From assembly GCA_037443945.1 (NCBI GenBank), contig JBBINH010000013.1:6794-70793 (forward strand): a DNA stretch of 64,000 nt. The letters are read 5' to 3'. A program made the translations under genes and the position numbers. The DNA comes from SSF26 sp037443945 (lineage in GTDB: Bacteria; Chloroflexota; Anaerolineae; J102). Positions within the stretch are counted from its first letter, which is position 1. Each line of letters starts with the position of its first letter. Positions 25,317-35,200 of the stretch are shown one piece after another. The notes under the pieces were generated by a model that did no database searches, was not told the origin of the DNA, and saw only the letters and a list, made by a program, of their open reading frames with translations.

Positions 25317-25359
25317 TTCCGCCCTTCGTCGGGGCAACTTGCCCGGATGGAGGGCGGAA
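25317..25359 (+). other. Nested stem-loops after nirS
   Basis: TTCCGCCCT (25317-25325) pairs exactly with AGGGCGGAA (25351-25359); inside, GGGCA (25332-25336) pairs with TGCCC (25340-25344). No T run follows. It may end or process the nirS message before the copper genes. Confidence 0.5.
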
Positions 25360-25421
25360 GCCCCCACCGACTTGACGAGAATCTGAGCATCCGAACGCGT
25401 GCTATCCCAACCTCCCGTCCT

Positions 25422-26168
25422 ATGCTTGCCGCTTTTCTCCTCGGTCTCTTTGGCAGTATGACCCATTGTGTGGGCATGTGCAGTGGGGTCATGGTGCTGC
25501 TGGGCCGGGGGAGCAACGGCCAGGGACGGCTGCTCTTGCATCTGGGCCGTGTCACCACCTATGCCCTCCTCGGCGCCCTGGCCGGGGGTGTGGGCTCGTT
25601 GCTCCTCGACGCCGGCGGAGACGAGGCCATGGCCTCGGGGCACGTCCACGCTGCGGCGGTTCCGGCGCCGTCGCTTCTGGCCGATCTGGCACCCTGGCAG
25701 GGGCTGATGGCGTTGCTGGGGGCGGCGGCCGCCGTTTACATGGCCATAGCCGTGCTGGGTTATGCGCCTTCCCCGGAACGATGGCTGGGACGGGCGACGC
25801 ACTTATGGGGTCGCCTCGCCCGCCGTCGGCTTGGCGCCGGCAACGGGTTGGGAGCACGGTTTGGCGCCGGCCTCTTATGGGGGTTCTTGCCTTGCGGGCT
25901 GGTCATGGCGGCGCTGTTGCCGGCGGGCATGGCCGGTTCGGCCGGCCGCGGGGCGTTGACCATGCTTGCTTTCGGCCTCGGTACCTGGCCGATCGGATTA
26001 GGCCTGGGTTCTCTGGCGCCGTATCTCCTGAGCGTCCAACGACGTCAGTCGCTACGGCTGCCGGTGGCCGGTCTTATCCTTCTGGTAGGGGCACAAATGG
26101 CCTTGCGCGGTCTGGCAACTTGGGGGTGGGTATCCCATGGTCATTGGGGAGGGCTGATGCTGTGGTAG
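25422..26168 (+). CDS. TauE/SafE-like (UreH-type) membrane protein, probable copper maturation factor
   Basis: A 248-residue integral membrane protein with about six helices. The first helix carries SMTHCVGMCSG, the cysteine motif typical of the UreH/SafE-type proteins that accompany copper P-type ATPases and heme-copper oxidases. A histidine-containing loop (about residues 66-76) follows. By association it helps metallate or assemble the heme-copper enzyme. ATG 25422 begins directly at the membrane segment; the longer frame has no supporting signal. Its end overlaps the ATPase start by seven bases. Confidence 0.75.
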   Translation: MLAAFLLGLFGSMTHCVGMCSGVMVLLGRGSNGQGRLLLHLGRVTTYALLGALAGGVGSLLLDAGGDEAMASGHVHAAAVPAPSLLADLAPWQGLMALLGAAAAVYMAIAVLGYAPSPERWLGRATHLWGRLARRRLGAGNGLGARFGAGLLWGFLPCGLVMAALLPAGMAGSAGRGALTMLAFGLGTWPIGLGLGSLAPYLLSVQRRQSLRLPVAGLILLVGAQMALRGLATWGWVSHGHWGGLMLW

Positions 26169-28597
26169 GCACCGCTGCCATCGCCTGTGCCCTATGTGGG
26201 TTGAGCACCCACCATCCCCTCTACGATGAGGCCGGACGTGCCTACTGTTGTCCGGCCTGTCGCGAGGTGAGTGCGCTCCTGGCGACGGCACCGTCGCCAA
26301 CGCAGGCGCCCACTGCGGCCGGAACCGCCGAAGCAGCCGCCACCCTCGAATTGGCCGGGATGTGGTGCAGCTCGTGTGCGTGGCTGATCGGCGAGACCCT
26401 GGCACGGACGCCGGGCGTGGCTGCAGCCGAGGTTAGCTTTATCCAGCGGCAGGCGCGCGTGCGCTATGACTCGGCCCGAACCGACCCTAAGCGCCTGGTG
26501 CGACAGGTGCGACGCCTGGGCTATCGCGCCTGGTTGCCGGGTGATACGCCCTGGGACGAAGAGGAAGCGCTGTGGTACCGGCTGGTTATCTGCAGCGTCT
26601 TCGTCCTACACGATGCCGTGCTCAGCTTCACCCTCTACGCTCGCGATCTGTTGGGCTGGGCCTCGGCCGATACGGAATGGCTGGTCCACTTTTTCAACTG
26701 GATGAGTCTGCTGGCCTGCGTGCCGGTCATCCTTCTGTTGGGATTGCCCGTGTTACGGGCGGGGTTGGCCAGTCTGCTGCGCGGTCACCCCAACATCCAC
26801 ACCCTCATCGCCCTGGGAGCCACGGCAGCGTTTGTTCTCTCCCTACGCAACCTGGCGTTGGCACCCGTGACCGGTTATGCCCGGGTCTATTTTGAGACCA
26901 CCACCGTGCTCTTCTTCCTGGTCGGATTGGGCCACTATCTCGAGCTCAAGGCCCGCAAGAAAGGCACCGAGGCCGTGGATGCCCTCTTCCGTCACATTCC
27001 GGCCGCAGCCACCGTCCTGACACCGACCGGAATCGAACGCATCGCCACCGAGCGCCTGCGCCGGGGCATGCGGGTACGGGTGGAGCCGGGCGAGCGCTTT
27101 CCAGTCGACGGCCTGATCGCCGCAGGGGCGGGCGATGTGGACGAGAGTCTGTTGACGGGCGAACCGGAACCCGTGTTTCGCCGCGCCGGCGATCCGGTCC
27201 TGGCCGGAACCATCAATCTCAACGGTCACTTCGATGTGATCACGACGGCCACGGGCGCCGAAACGGTAGCCGGCCAGATCGGTCGGCTCCTCCACGAGGC
27301 CTTGTGGCAGCGGGCGCCCCTCGAACAACTGGCCGACCGGGTGGCGGCGATGATGACGCCCCTGGCCCTGATTTTGGCCCTGATGACCTTTGGTTTTTGG
27401 ACGTGGCGGCTCGATAGCGAGACCGGGCTGGTCTATGCCTTGTCCGTCTTGCTCATCGCCTGCCCGTGTGCTTTGGGCATCGCCACGCCGCTGACCCTCT
27501 GGATCGCCCTGGGACGCGCGGCCGAGATGGGTGTCATTCTGCGCTCGACCGGCGTCCTCGAAGCCCTGGCCGGGATTCGGCAGGCCTTCTTCGATAAGAC
27601 CGGCACCCTCACCACCGCAGCCATCACCCTCCAGGCCGTGGCGGCGGAGGGCATCGATGCCGATCGTCTGCTGGCCTATGTGGCAGCAGCCGAACAGGGC
27701 ATTGACCATCCCCTGGCGCGGGCGATCGTCCAGGCCGTGACGGACTCGGAAGCCTCGTTGCCGGTGACAGAGGTTCGCCGTCTGCCCGGTCGGGGGGTGG
27801 CGGCCACGGTGGCCGATCGGGCCCTGGTCATCGGTTCGGCCCGGCTGATGGCCGAACAGGGTTTCACATTGCCGCCAACCCTGGCGGCCCGACAACGGCA
27901 ATGGCAAGAAGCCGGTTGGTCGGTCGTGTTCGTGGGATGGGAAGGACAGGTCCGGGGGGCGCTTGCCCTGGGCGAAAGCCCTCGCCTGGAGCTACCGGCC
28001 ATGTTGGCCGGCTTACGGCGCCTGGGCATTGCCGTAACCGTGTTGACGGGCGATGATGCTCGCGCCGGCGCACGCTGGCAGCAGCGATTGGGCGTGCCCG
28101 TGCTGGCCGAACAACGACCCGAGGACAAGCTGGCGGTGTTGCGGGCCGCCGGTCCCGGCGTCCTCATGGTCGGCGACGGCATCAACGACGGGCCGGCCCT
28201 GGCCGCGGCGACGGTCGGTATCGGCCTTGTCCGCGGCGCCGATGTGGCCCAGGCTGCGGCCGATGTCGTGTTGCTGGGCGAGGATCTGCGGGTTATCCCC
28301 TGGTTGATCACCCTGGCCGTTCAGGCCAGGCAGCGCATTCGCCAGAATCTGGCCTGGGCTTTTGTCTACAATGCCGTCGGTCTCGCCCTGGCCATGAGCG
28401 GGCACCTGCAGCCTGTCATCGCCGCTTTGCTGATGGTCCTCAATAGCCTGTTGGTCACCCGCAACGGCATGCGCCTGCACAAGGCCGCACCGGCGTCGTG
28501 GGAACCGCCGGCCGCTTCCGCAGCCCCACACCCGGCGCCGGCCTCGGCACGCTCGGCTACATCCGTTGCAACACCTGAATGGATCGCCCATGGCTAA
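26162..28597 (+). CDS. Copper-transporting P1B-type ATPase (CcoI/FixI-like)
   Basis: An 811-residue copper pump. It begins with a cysteine-rich metal site (CALCG, then CCPAC), followed by a heavy-metal-associated domain with GMWCSSCAW, the TGEP actuator motif, the membrane CPC motif in IACPCALG, the phosphorylation site DKTGT, the HP motif in IDHPLARAI and the hinge GDGIND. The double cysteine N-terminus resembles CcoI/FixI pumps that supply copper for heme-copper enzymes rather than detoxification pumps. GTG 26162 gives the family N-terminus and overlaps the preceding stop; longer versions would run through the upstream gene. Its end overlaps the next start by eight bases. Confidence 0.92.
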   Translation: MVGTAAIACALCGLSTHHPLYDEAGRAYCCPACREVSALLATAPSPTQAPTAAGTAEAAATLELAGMWCSSCAWLIGETLARTPGVAAAEVSFIQRQARVRYDSARTDPKRLVRQVRRLGYRAWLPGDTPWDEEEALWYRLVICSVFVLHDAVLSFTLYARDLLGWASADTEWLVHFFNWMSLLACVPVILLLGLPVLRAGLASLLRGHPNIHTLIALGATAAFVLSLRNLALAPVTGYARVYFETTTVLFFLVGLGHYLELKARKKGTEAVDALFRHIPAAATVLTPTGIERIATERLRRGMRVRVEPGERFPVDGLIAAGAGDVDESLLTGEPEPVFRRAGDPVLAGTINLNGHFDVITTATGAETVAGQIGRLLHEALWQRAPLEQLADRVAAMMTPLALILALMTFGFWTWRLDSETGLVYALSVLLIACPCALGIATPLTLWIALGRAAEMGVILRSTGVLEALAGIRQAFFDKTGTLTTAAITLQAVAAEGIDADRLLAYVAAAEQGIDHPLARAIVQAVTDSEASLPVTEVRRLPGRGVAATVADRALVIGSARLMAEQGFTLPPTLAARQRQWQEAGWSVVFVGWEGQVRGALALGESPRLELPAMLAGLRRLGIAVTVLTGDDARAGARWQQRLGVPVLAEQRPEDKLAVLRAAGPGVLMVGDGINDGPALAAATVGIGLVRGADVAQAAADVVLLGEDLRVIPWLITLAVQARQRIRQNLAWAFVYNAVGLALAMSGHLQPVIAALLMVLNSLLVTRNGMRLHKAAPASWEPPAASAAPHPAPASARSATSVATPEWIAHG

Positions 28598-30740
28598 AAT
28601 GCGCACCGTTTACGCCGGTCGCCGTCGCCTGCGCGCCTGGGAGCGGTTGTGGACGGGAGGGGAACGTCTGCTCAATCGTCTGGCCCGCAGGTGGACGTTC
28701 AATCCCCTTTATCATCTGGGCACCTTGGAGATTTTTCTCCTGTTTGTGCTCATCATCACGGGTATCTACCTGACTTTGTTTTATCGGCCCGGAAGCGATC
28801 GCGCCTATGCCTCGGTGGCGGCGTTTAGCACTACCCGACTAGGCTCCCTCATGCGCGGAGTCCACCGCTATGCCGCCGATACGCTCATCCTGGTCGCGCT
28901 TCTGCATGCTGCCAAAATGCTGATCATGGATCGGTTTTGGGGCAGCCGCTGGTTGGCCTGGGTCACGGGATGGGGGCTCCTTGCCCTTTTCTGGTTGACC
29001 GGAACGATGGGCTTTTTCCTGGTGTGGGATAAGGCCGGTCAATGGCTGGCCGAATACGCCGTTGACCGACTTGGGGGATCCTTTGCGCTTTCGTTCCTCG
29101 GTCCGCAGGCGGCCGGCCGCACCTATGGTTTTTTTGTCATCATCCTCTTTTTGCACGTCTTCATTCCTTTGCTCCTGGCCGTGGCCGTGCTGATCCACGA
29201 GATGCGGCTGGCGCGACCGCGCTATTGGGCCCCTCGTTGGCTCATGCTCGCCGCCACAGGGCTCTTGATGGGGCTGGCGGCACTCTGGCCTGTAACCAGT
29301 GAAGCTCCGGCCGATCTGAGCCGGCTTATCGGATCACTGGCACGGTTGGACGGATGGTATCTGGGTTTTTTGGTCCTGATCAACCGGTGGGGCGATACGG
29401 TGTTTTGGACGCTGACCCTTCTTCTCATGGGCGTCCTTGTCACCGTCCCCTGGTGGGGACGTGGGCAGCATCTGGGGCCGGCCGGTGTCATCGCCGCCCG
29501 CTGTACGGGCTGTAGCCTCTGCGCGCGGGAATGCCCGTTCGATGCCATCGAGATGGTGATCCGTGACGACGAGACGCCCTATAGCTCGTTGGCCGTGGTC
29601 AAACCCTCGTTGTGCACAGGGTGCGGGATCTGTGTGGCCGCCTGTAACGATAGGGCCATCGAGCTGGCGGCGCTCCATGCAGCCGTGGTGCGTCAGGACC
29701 TGCAGCGTAACCTGCGACAGGCCGGCCGGGCAGGGATCAATCCGGTTGTGGTCTTTACCTGCGACCGCCATGCCCTTCTGGGAAGCCTGCCCCCTCTGGC
29801 CGCTGCTGAACCCTCGACCATGACCGATATCCCGGTTATCCCCCTGGCTCCGGGCCGTTTGCCCCCACGGGTGCAGCAGGGCACTTGGCCTGATGCCCAA
29901 GGGCAGCCGCGACCGGTGATGACGGCGGTTTTGCCCTGTCTGGGTATGCTGCATCCGACCTGGGCCGCCGAGGCCATCGAGGCCGGCGCGGCCGGCGCCA
30001 TCATGGTCGGATGTCCCGAACCGGACTGCGCCTATCGCGAGGGGCCGTATTGGACCGAAGAGCGGATGAAGCGACGGCGTACCCTGCGCCGTGGCAACAC
30101 CTTTTTGCTTGCCGTCGCTCCGGGTAGCCGATCCGAGGTAGAGCGCGTCTGGCAACGGCTAAACGGGGCTGTCACGGCAGAGGACATGCCCTGGGTCACC
30201 GTCGTCGGCGACCGCAGCAGCCGACCGCAAGCGCATCCGATCGCGCGCGTGGGGCATTTTCTGCCGGGATTGGCCCTGCTTCTTGTGGTTTTTATCGTCG
30301 CCATTGCCCTTAATCGGCCCGTCAGCGTCCTCACTCCGCAGGGGGCACGACTGCGGGTGCTCATCAACCATAGCGGTCAGCTCCTGGCCCATGCCCAAAA
30401 CCTGCCTGCGGATGTGCTCGCCAAGTTGCCACCGGGGGTTGATCCGGCTGCCATTTTGGGGGCCGAACGTTTTCCCGTGGGAGTGCGGGTGGAGATAGAC
30501 GGCCAGACCGTCCTGGAGCGCACCTATCGTCCCCGTGGTCTGCGACGGGAGGGCGCCATTTACGGTTCGGAGACCCTGTGGCTGGCTCCGGGCACCTACA
30601 ACGCCCGCATCGCCCTTAACGACGACGGCGCCACATGGCGCACCGTGTTTGCCGGCACGATGGAGTTGGCTCCGGGCGAGGTGGCCATTCTCAATTACGA
30701 TGCGACGGTCGATGCCTTTGTCCTTTTACCCCGACCGTGA
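28590..30740 (+). CDS. Cytochrome b / two-cluster ferredoxin / MvhD-like fusion protein
   Basis: A 716-residue fusion. Residues 40-210 form the four-helix cytochrome b core with all four haem ligands, H92/H106 and H189/H203, spaced 14 apart as in bc complexes. Two more helices follow, with DGWYLGF (254-260) where the quinol-site PEWY motif would be. Next come two 4Fe-4S motifs (C305, C308, C311, C315 and C342, C345, C348, C352), then an MvhD-like domain (about 385-530: C391, LPCLGM, GCPEPDC). A last membrane helix near residue 570 and a beta-rich domain complete it. It could pass electrons between quinones and iron-sulfur carriers. Direction and partners are inferred. The N-terminus overlaps the ATPase. 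Confidence 0.82.
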   Translation: MAKMRTVYAGRRRLRAWERLWTGGERLLNRLARRWTFNPLYHLGTLEIFLLFVLIITGIYLTLFYRPGSDRAYASVAAFSTTRLGSLMRGVHRYAADTLILVALLHAAKMLIMDRFWGSRWLAWVTGWGLLALFWLTGTMGFFLVWDKAGQWLAEYAVDRLGGSFALSFLGPQAAGRTYGFFVIILFLHVFIPLLLAVAVLIHEMRLARPRYWAPRWLMLAATGLLMGLAALWPVTSEAPADLSRLIGSLARLDGWYLGFLVLINRWGDTVFWTLTLLLMGVLVTVPWWGRGQHLGPAGVIAARCTGCSLCARECPFDAIEMVIRDDETPYSSLAVVKPSLCTGCGICVAACNDRAIELAALHAAVVRQDLQRNLRQAGRAGINPVVVFTCDRHALLGSLPPLAAAEPSTMTDIPVIPLAPGRLPPRVQQGTWPDAQGQPRPVMTAVLPCLGMLHPTWAAEAIEAGAAGAIMVGCPEPDCAYREGPYWTEERMKRRRTLRRGNTFLLAVAPGSRSEVERVWQRLNGAVTAEDMPWVTVVGDRSSRPQAHPIARVGHFLPGLALLLVVFIVAIALNRPVSVLTPQGARLRVLINHSGQLLAHAQNLPADVLAKLPPGVDPAAILGAERFPVGVRVEIDGQTVLERTYRPRGLRREGAIYGSETLWLAPGTYNARIALNDDGATWRTVFAGTMELAPGEVAILNYDATVDAFVLLPRP

Positions 30741-30752
30741 CGATTCGGCACC

Positions 30753-30974
30753 ATGAAGCAGAAAATTGTCGGTTGGCGTCAGGACGAAGCAGGCGATTGG
30801 GTGGCCGTGTTGGCCTGCGGGCACGGCCAACATGTGCGCCATGAGCCACCGCTGAGTTTCCGCGCCTGGGTTTTGACGGCCGAAGGCCGGCAGCGCTTCC
30901 TGGGTTTTGAACTCGACTGCAAACGTTGCGACGCCGGAGAACCTCCCCCACCTCTGATCGGCAACGCCGATTGA
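30753..30974 (+). CDS. DUF3565 family small protein
   Basis: A 73-residue protein of the DUF3565 type. The signature GDWVAVLACGHGQHVRHEPP is clear, as is the C-terminal LDCKRCD. The cysteine and histidine pattern suggests a bound metal. Function is unknown. It lies 12 bases behind the cytochrome b fusion and probably ends the respiratory operon. Confidence 0.75.
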   Translation: MKQKIVGWRQDEAGDWVAVLACGHGQHVRHEPPLSFRAWVLTAEGRQRFLGFELDCKRCDAGEPPPPLIGNAD

Positions 30975-30988
30975 GGTCTGGGCGGTAA

Positions 30989-31098
30989 CGGCTTGCGTCC
31001 CGACGGAGGTCGCCCTCATAGGCCTTCGGCCGGCGCAAGCCGATGCCCGGCACCGTGGGCTCAGGGAGCCGATCCTCAAGCAGCGCACGGTGGCGGGC
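30989..31098 (+). other. Highly structured intergenic region, possible small RNA or bidirectional end signal
   Basis: The gap between two convergent genes folds into several stems. CGGCTTGCG (30989-30997) pairs exactly with 31034-31042 and encloses two small hairpins, 31001-31012 (CGAC/GTCG) and 31021-31031 (GGCC/GGCC). Directly after comes a 13-position stem, 31045-31057 with 31086-31098 (one mismatch), enclosing GGCTC-AGG-GAGCC. No T run is present. I do not recognise an RNA family; a T-loop motif for a tRNA is missing. The remaining bases to 31195 show nothing further. Confidence 0.4.
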
Positions 31099-31195
31099 AG
31101 CCGGGTGGGTCATTGCCCCTGGCGAGGATGGCGCCGCTTCCGGGCTATCGAGCTGAGAGGGCCGGCTCATAGCCCGATGCGGGCCGATCGACGCT

Positions 31196-32215
31196 TTAGT
31201 ACGGCGCCATGCCCGTCGGATCGGGCCGCCACGAACCCAGCACCTTCATGTAATTGGCCCGCTCAAAGGCGGCCGGCTCGGCGACATGGATTTGGCTCAT
31301 GGACCCGCGCATTTGGGCAACCGACTCGTACTCGTGCTCCTCCATCCATTGCCGCATCTCGTCCAGGATCTCGCCCACGCGCCTGACGCCGTGCGCCAAC
31401 AGCTCCGAGGCCATCATGACCACATTGGCCCCCGCCATAATCGCCTTGATGACGTCGGTGTAGGTATGAACGCCGCTGGTCAGGGCAAAATCGGTCTTGA
31501 TGCGACCGTAGAGAATGGCGATCCAGCGCAAAGGCAAGCGCATGGCAAAAGGCGTGCTCAGCACCAGGTGTGGCACCACTTCCAACCGCTCCAGGTCAAA
31601 ATCGGGCTGATAGAAGCGATTGAAGAGCACCAGGCCATCGGCTCCGGCCGCCACCAACCGATAACACATATTGGCCGTGGCGCTGAAGTAGGGGCTGATC
31701 TTGACGGCAATGGGAATGTGGACGGTCCGGCGCACATCGCGGACCACGTTTAGGTACATCTCCTCGACGGCGGCGCCGGTCATGGCCGGGTCGGTAGGGA
31801 TGTAGTAGATGTTGAGCTCCAGGGCATCGGCGCCGGCCTCCTGGATGTTGCGGGCGTACTCGATCCAGCCCCCGGTGGAAACCCCGTTGAGACTCCCGAT
31901 AATGGGGATATCCACGGCCGCTTTGGCCCGGCGGATCAGCTCCAGATACTCGCCGGGACCGACGTTATAGCGACCCAAATCGGGAAAGTAACTGAGCGCC
32001 TCGCTGAAGCTTTCGGTGCCGTAGGTCAGATAGTGGTCCAGCAGCTCGCTTTCCAGATTGATTTGCTCTTCAAAGAGCGAACAAAGCACAACGGCGCCGC
32101 AGCCGGCATCCTCCAGGCGACGAATCCCATCGAGGGTATACGAAAGAGGCGATGACGAGGCGATGATGGGATTGCGCAGATGCAAGCCGAGGTAATGGGT
32201 GCTCAGATCGGGCAT
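31196..32215 (-). CDS. Dihydroorotate dehydrogenase-like protein
   Basis: A 339-residue flavoprotein of the dihydroorotate dehydrogenase superfamily. It starts MPDLSTHYLGLHLRNPIIA and has the DALELNIYYIP and VVMMASELLAHG segments of the barrel. This branch is often encoded next to single-chain pyruvate:ferredoxin oxidoreductase, as here. Its real substrate is not established, and it is probably not the pyrimidine enzyme. GGAGG eight bases upstream of ATG 32215 fixes the start. It follows nifJ after about 45 bases on the same strand. Confidence 0.85.
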   Translation of the reverse strand: MPDLSTHYLGLHLRNPIIASSSPLSYTLDGIRRLEDAGCGAVVLCSLFEEQINLESELLDHYLTYGTESFSEALSYFPDLGRYNVGPGEYLELIRRAKAAVDIPIIGSLNGVSTGGWIEYARNIQEAGADALELNIYYIPTDPAMTGAAVEEMYLNVVRDVRRTVHIPIAVKISPYFSATANMCYRLVAAGADGLVLFNRFYQPDFDLERLEVVPHLVLSTPFAMRLPLRWIAILYGRIKTDFALTSGVHTYTDVIKAIMAGANVVMMASELLAHGVRRVGEILDEMRQWMEEHEYESVAQMRGSMSQIHVAEPAAFERANYMKVLGSWRPDPTGMAPY

Positions 32216-32260
32216 GCGGATGACCTCCACAAGGCAAAGGATGGGCGGGAAAGGGCGAAA

Positions 32261-35200
32261 TCAGCCTGCCGCCAGCCGTTCATAAGCCTGCCAGCGCTCG
32301 AGAACCTGTTTCTGGGCCTCGGCCAGAAGACGCTCCGCCACGTCAGGATGGCTCTGGAACAGCATGCGGTAGCGCGCTTCGTTCATGATGTAGTCGCGCA
32401 GGGACACACTCGGCGCTTTGCAATCGAGTTGGAAGGGGTTCTTGCCCTCGGCCTTCAGCCGCGGATCGTAGCGATAAAGCGGCCAATACCCCGATTGGAC
32501 GGCCAACCGTTGCTGATCCATCCCGCGGGCCATGTCAATGCCGTGGGCGATGCAGTGGCTATAGGCGATGATGAGCGCAGGCCCTTCGTAGGATTCGGCT
32601 TCCAGAAACGCGCGCACGGTTTGCGCGTCGTTAGCACCCATGGCGACCTGGGCGACGTAGATATAGCCGTACTCCATCATCAGCCTGCCCAGGTCCTTCT
32701 TGGGCGTGGCCTTACCCCCGGCGGCAAACTTGGCCACGGCGCCCAAAGGCGTGGCCTTGGAGGCCTGGCCGCCCGTATTCGAATAGACCTCGGTATCGAG
32801 TACCAACACGTTGACGTTGCGGCCGGAGGCCAGGACATGGTCGAGGCCGCCGTAGCCGATGTCATAGGCCCAGCCGTCACCGCCGATGATCCACACACTG
32901 CGCTTGACCAGGACATCGGCCAGGCTGAGCAGATCGGCGATCGGCGAACGCAGAGGCGCTGCCGCCGGCTCGGCTTGTTTCTGATGGAGGATACGCTTCA
33001 GCGTAGCCACCCGACGGCGTTGCGCCAGGATGCCGGCCTCGGTGCTTTGATCGGCCTGAAGCAGGGCATCGGCCAGGTCGGGGCCGATCAGATGGCGCAA
33101 TGCTTGCACCAGCGCCGTCGCATAATCCCACTGCTTATCCAGGGCCAGACGCATGCCCAGGCCAAACTCGGCGTTATCCTCGAAAAGGGAATTGCTCCAG
33201 GCCGGACCACGACCTTCGCCGTTGACCGACCAGGGCGTCGTCGGCAGATTCCCACCGTAGATGCTCGAACAACCGGTGGCATTGGCGATGATGGCCCGAT
33301 CGCCGAAGAGCTGGCTGACCAGTTTGACATAGGGCGTCTCGCCACAACCGGCGCAGGCGCCGGAGAACTCGAACAGCGGCGTCAAAAGCTGGATGTTTTT
33401 GACGTTGTGAAAGGCAAGGCCATTGCTGCGGGGGACATCGGGCAAACGCAGGAAGTAATCCCAGTGGATACGCCCCTGTTGGCGCAAGGGCGCCTGGGGC
33501 ATCATATGGATGGCCTTGCGCCCTGCTATCTGCTTGTTCTTGGCCGGACACACCTCAACGCACAGGCGACAGCCGGTGCAGTCTTCGACCGCCACCTGCA
33601 GGGTGTACTTCATGTGGCTCAGCTCCTTCCAGCGGGCATCGGCCACCAAAAAGCCGGCCGGTGCATCGGCCAGGGCTTCGGGTGCCACCACTTTGCTGCG
33701 GATGACGGCGTGCGGACAGACCAGCACACACTTGCCGCATTGGATACACACATCCGGGTCCCAGACCGGCACCTCCAGGGCGATATTCCGCTTTTCCCAG
33801 CGACTGGTCGCGCTGGGGAAGGTGCCGTCCGCAGGCAAGGCGCTGACCGGCAGCAGGTCGCCTTCGCCGGCGATCATCCTGGCCGTGACCTCCTGGACAA
33901 AGGGTGGCGCTTCCGGCGGCACCGGTGGCAACAGAGACTTGGTGCTGGTAATCCGATCCGGGATAGGCACCTCGTAAAGCCGGGCCAGGGTGGCATCGAC
34001 CGCTTCGAAGTTCTTTTGCACCACGGCCGGGCCTCGTTTGCCGTAGGTTTTCTCGATGGCATGTTTGATCTGGGCGATGGCTTCGTCGCGGGGTAAGACA
34101 CCGCTGACGGCGAAGAAACAGGTCTGCATGATGGTGTTGATGCGTACACCCATCCCTGTCTGCCGCGCCACCTCGTAGGCATCGATCGTGTACAGTTTCA
34201 ACTTCTTGGCCAGGATCTGCTCTTGGGCCGGCTGCGGGAGCTGATCCCATACCTGGTCGGGCGGATAAGGCGCATTCAGGAGGATGATGGCGCCCTCTTC
34301 CGCCGCCGTCAGCATGTCGTAACGCTCCCAAAAGCCCCATTGGTGGATGGCAATGAAATTGGCCTTCCGAATCAGGTAGGTGGAACGAATGGGACGCGGG
34401 CCAAAACGCAGATGGGAAACCGTGCGGGCCCCGGATTTTTTGGAATCGTACACGAAATAGCCCTGGGCGTAATTGGGCGTCTCTTCCCCGATGATTTTGA
34501 TCGAGTTTTTGTTGGCCCCGACCGTCCCATCGGCGCCCAACCCCCAGAAAATGGCCCGCGTCGTATCGGGCGATTCGATGTCGAAATCGGGGTCATAAGC
34601 GAGGCTGGAGTGACAGACATCATCCTCGATACCGACGGTGAAGTGGTTTTTCGGTTGCGGTTTGGCCAACTCGTCGAACACGGCTTTGATCATGGCCGGG
34701 GTGAATTCTTTGGACGAAAGCCCGTACCGCCCACCGATGACGACGCGTGGCGCGGCCGCCGTCCTGGCTTGCGGCGCAAAGTGCGCTTCGCCGAGCGCAG
34801 TCAGGACATCCTGATACAACGGTTCGCCGGCTGCCCCCGGTTCCTTACAGCGGTCGAGCACGGCGATGGCCTCGACCGTCGGAGGCAAGCTGGCCAGGAA
34901 ATGAGACGCCGAGAAGGGACGGAAGAGCCGCACCTTCACCACGCCCACTTTTTCGCCATGGGCATTCAGATAAGCCACCGTCTCGGCCACCGCTTCGGCT
35001 CCGGACCCCATGATGACGATGACGCGCTCGGCGTCCGGCGCCCCTTCGTAGTCGAACAGATGATACGATCGTCCTACCAGGCGGGCAAACCGGTCCATCG
35101 TCGCCTGGACGATGTCGGGAACCGCCCGATAGAAAGGATTGGCCGCCTCGCGGGCCTGGAAATAGACATCGGGATTCTGGGCCGTACCACGAATGAAGGG

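Noticed and set aside
25466..26161. N-terminal extension of the copper ATPase by 232 residues
   Set aside because: It overlaps the membrane protein gene in another frame and has no domain; GTG 26162 gives the normal family N-terminus.
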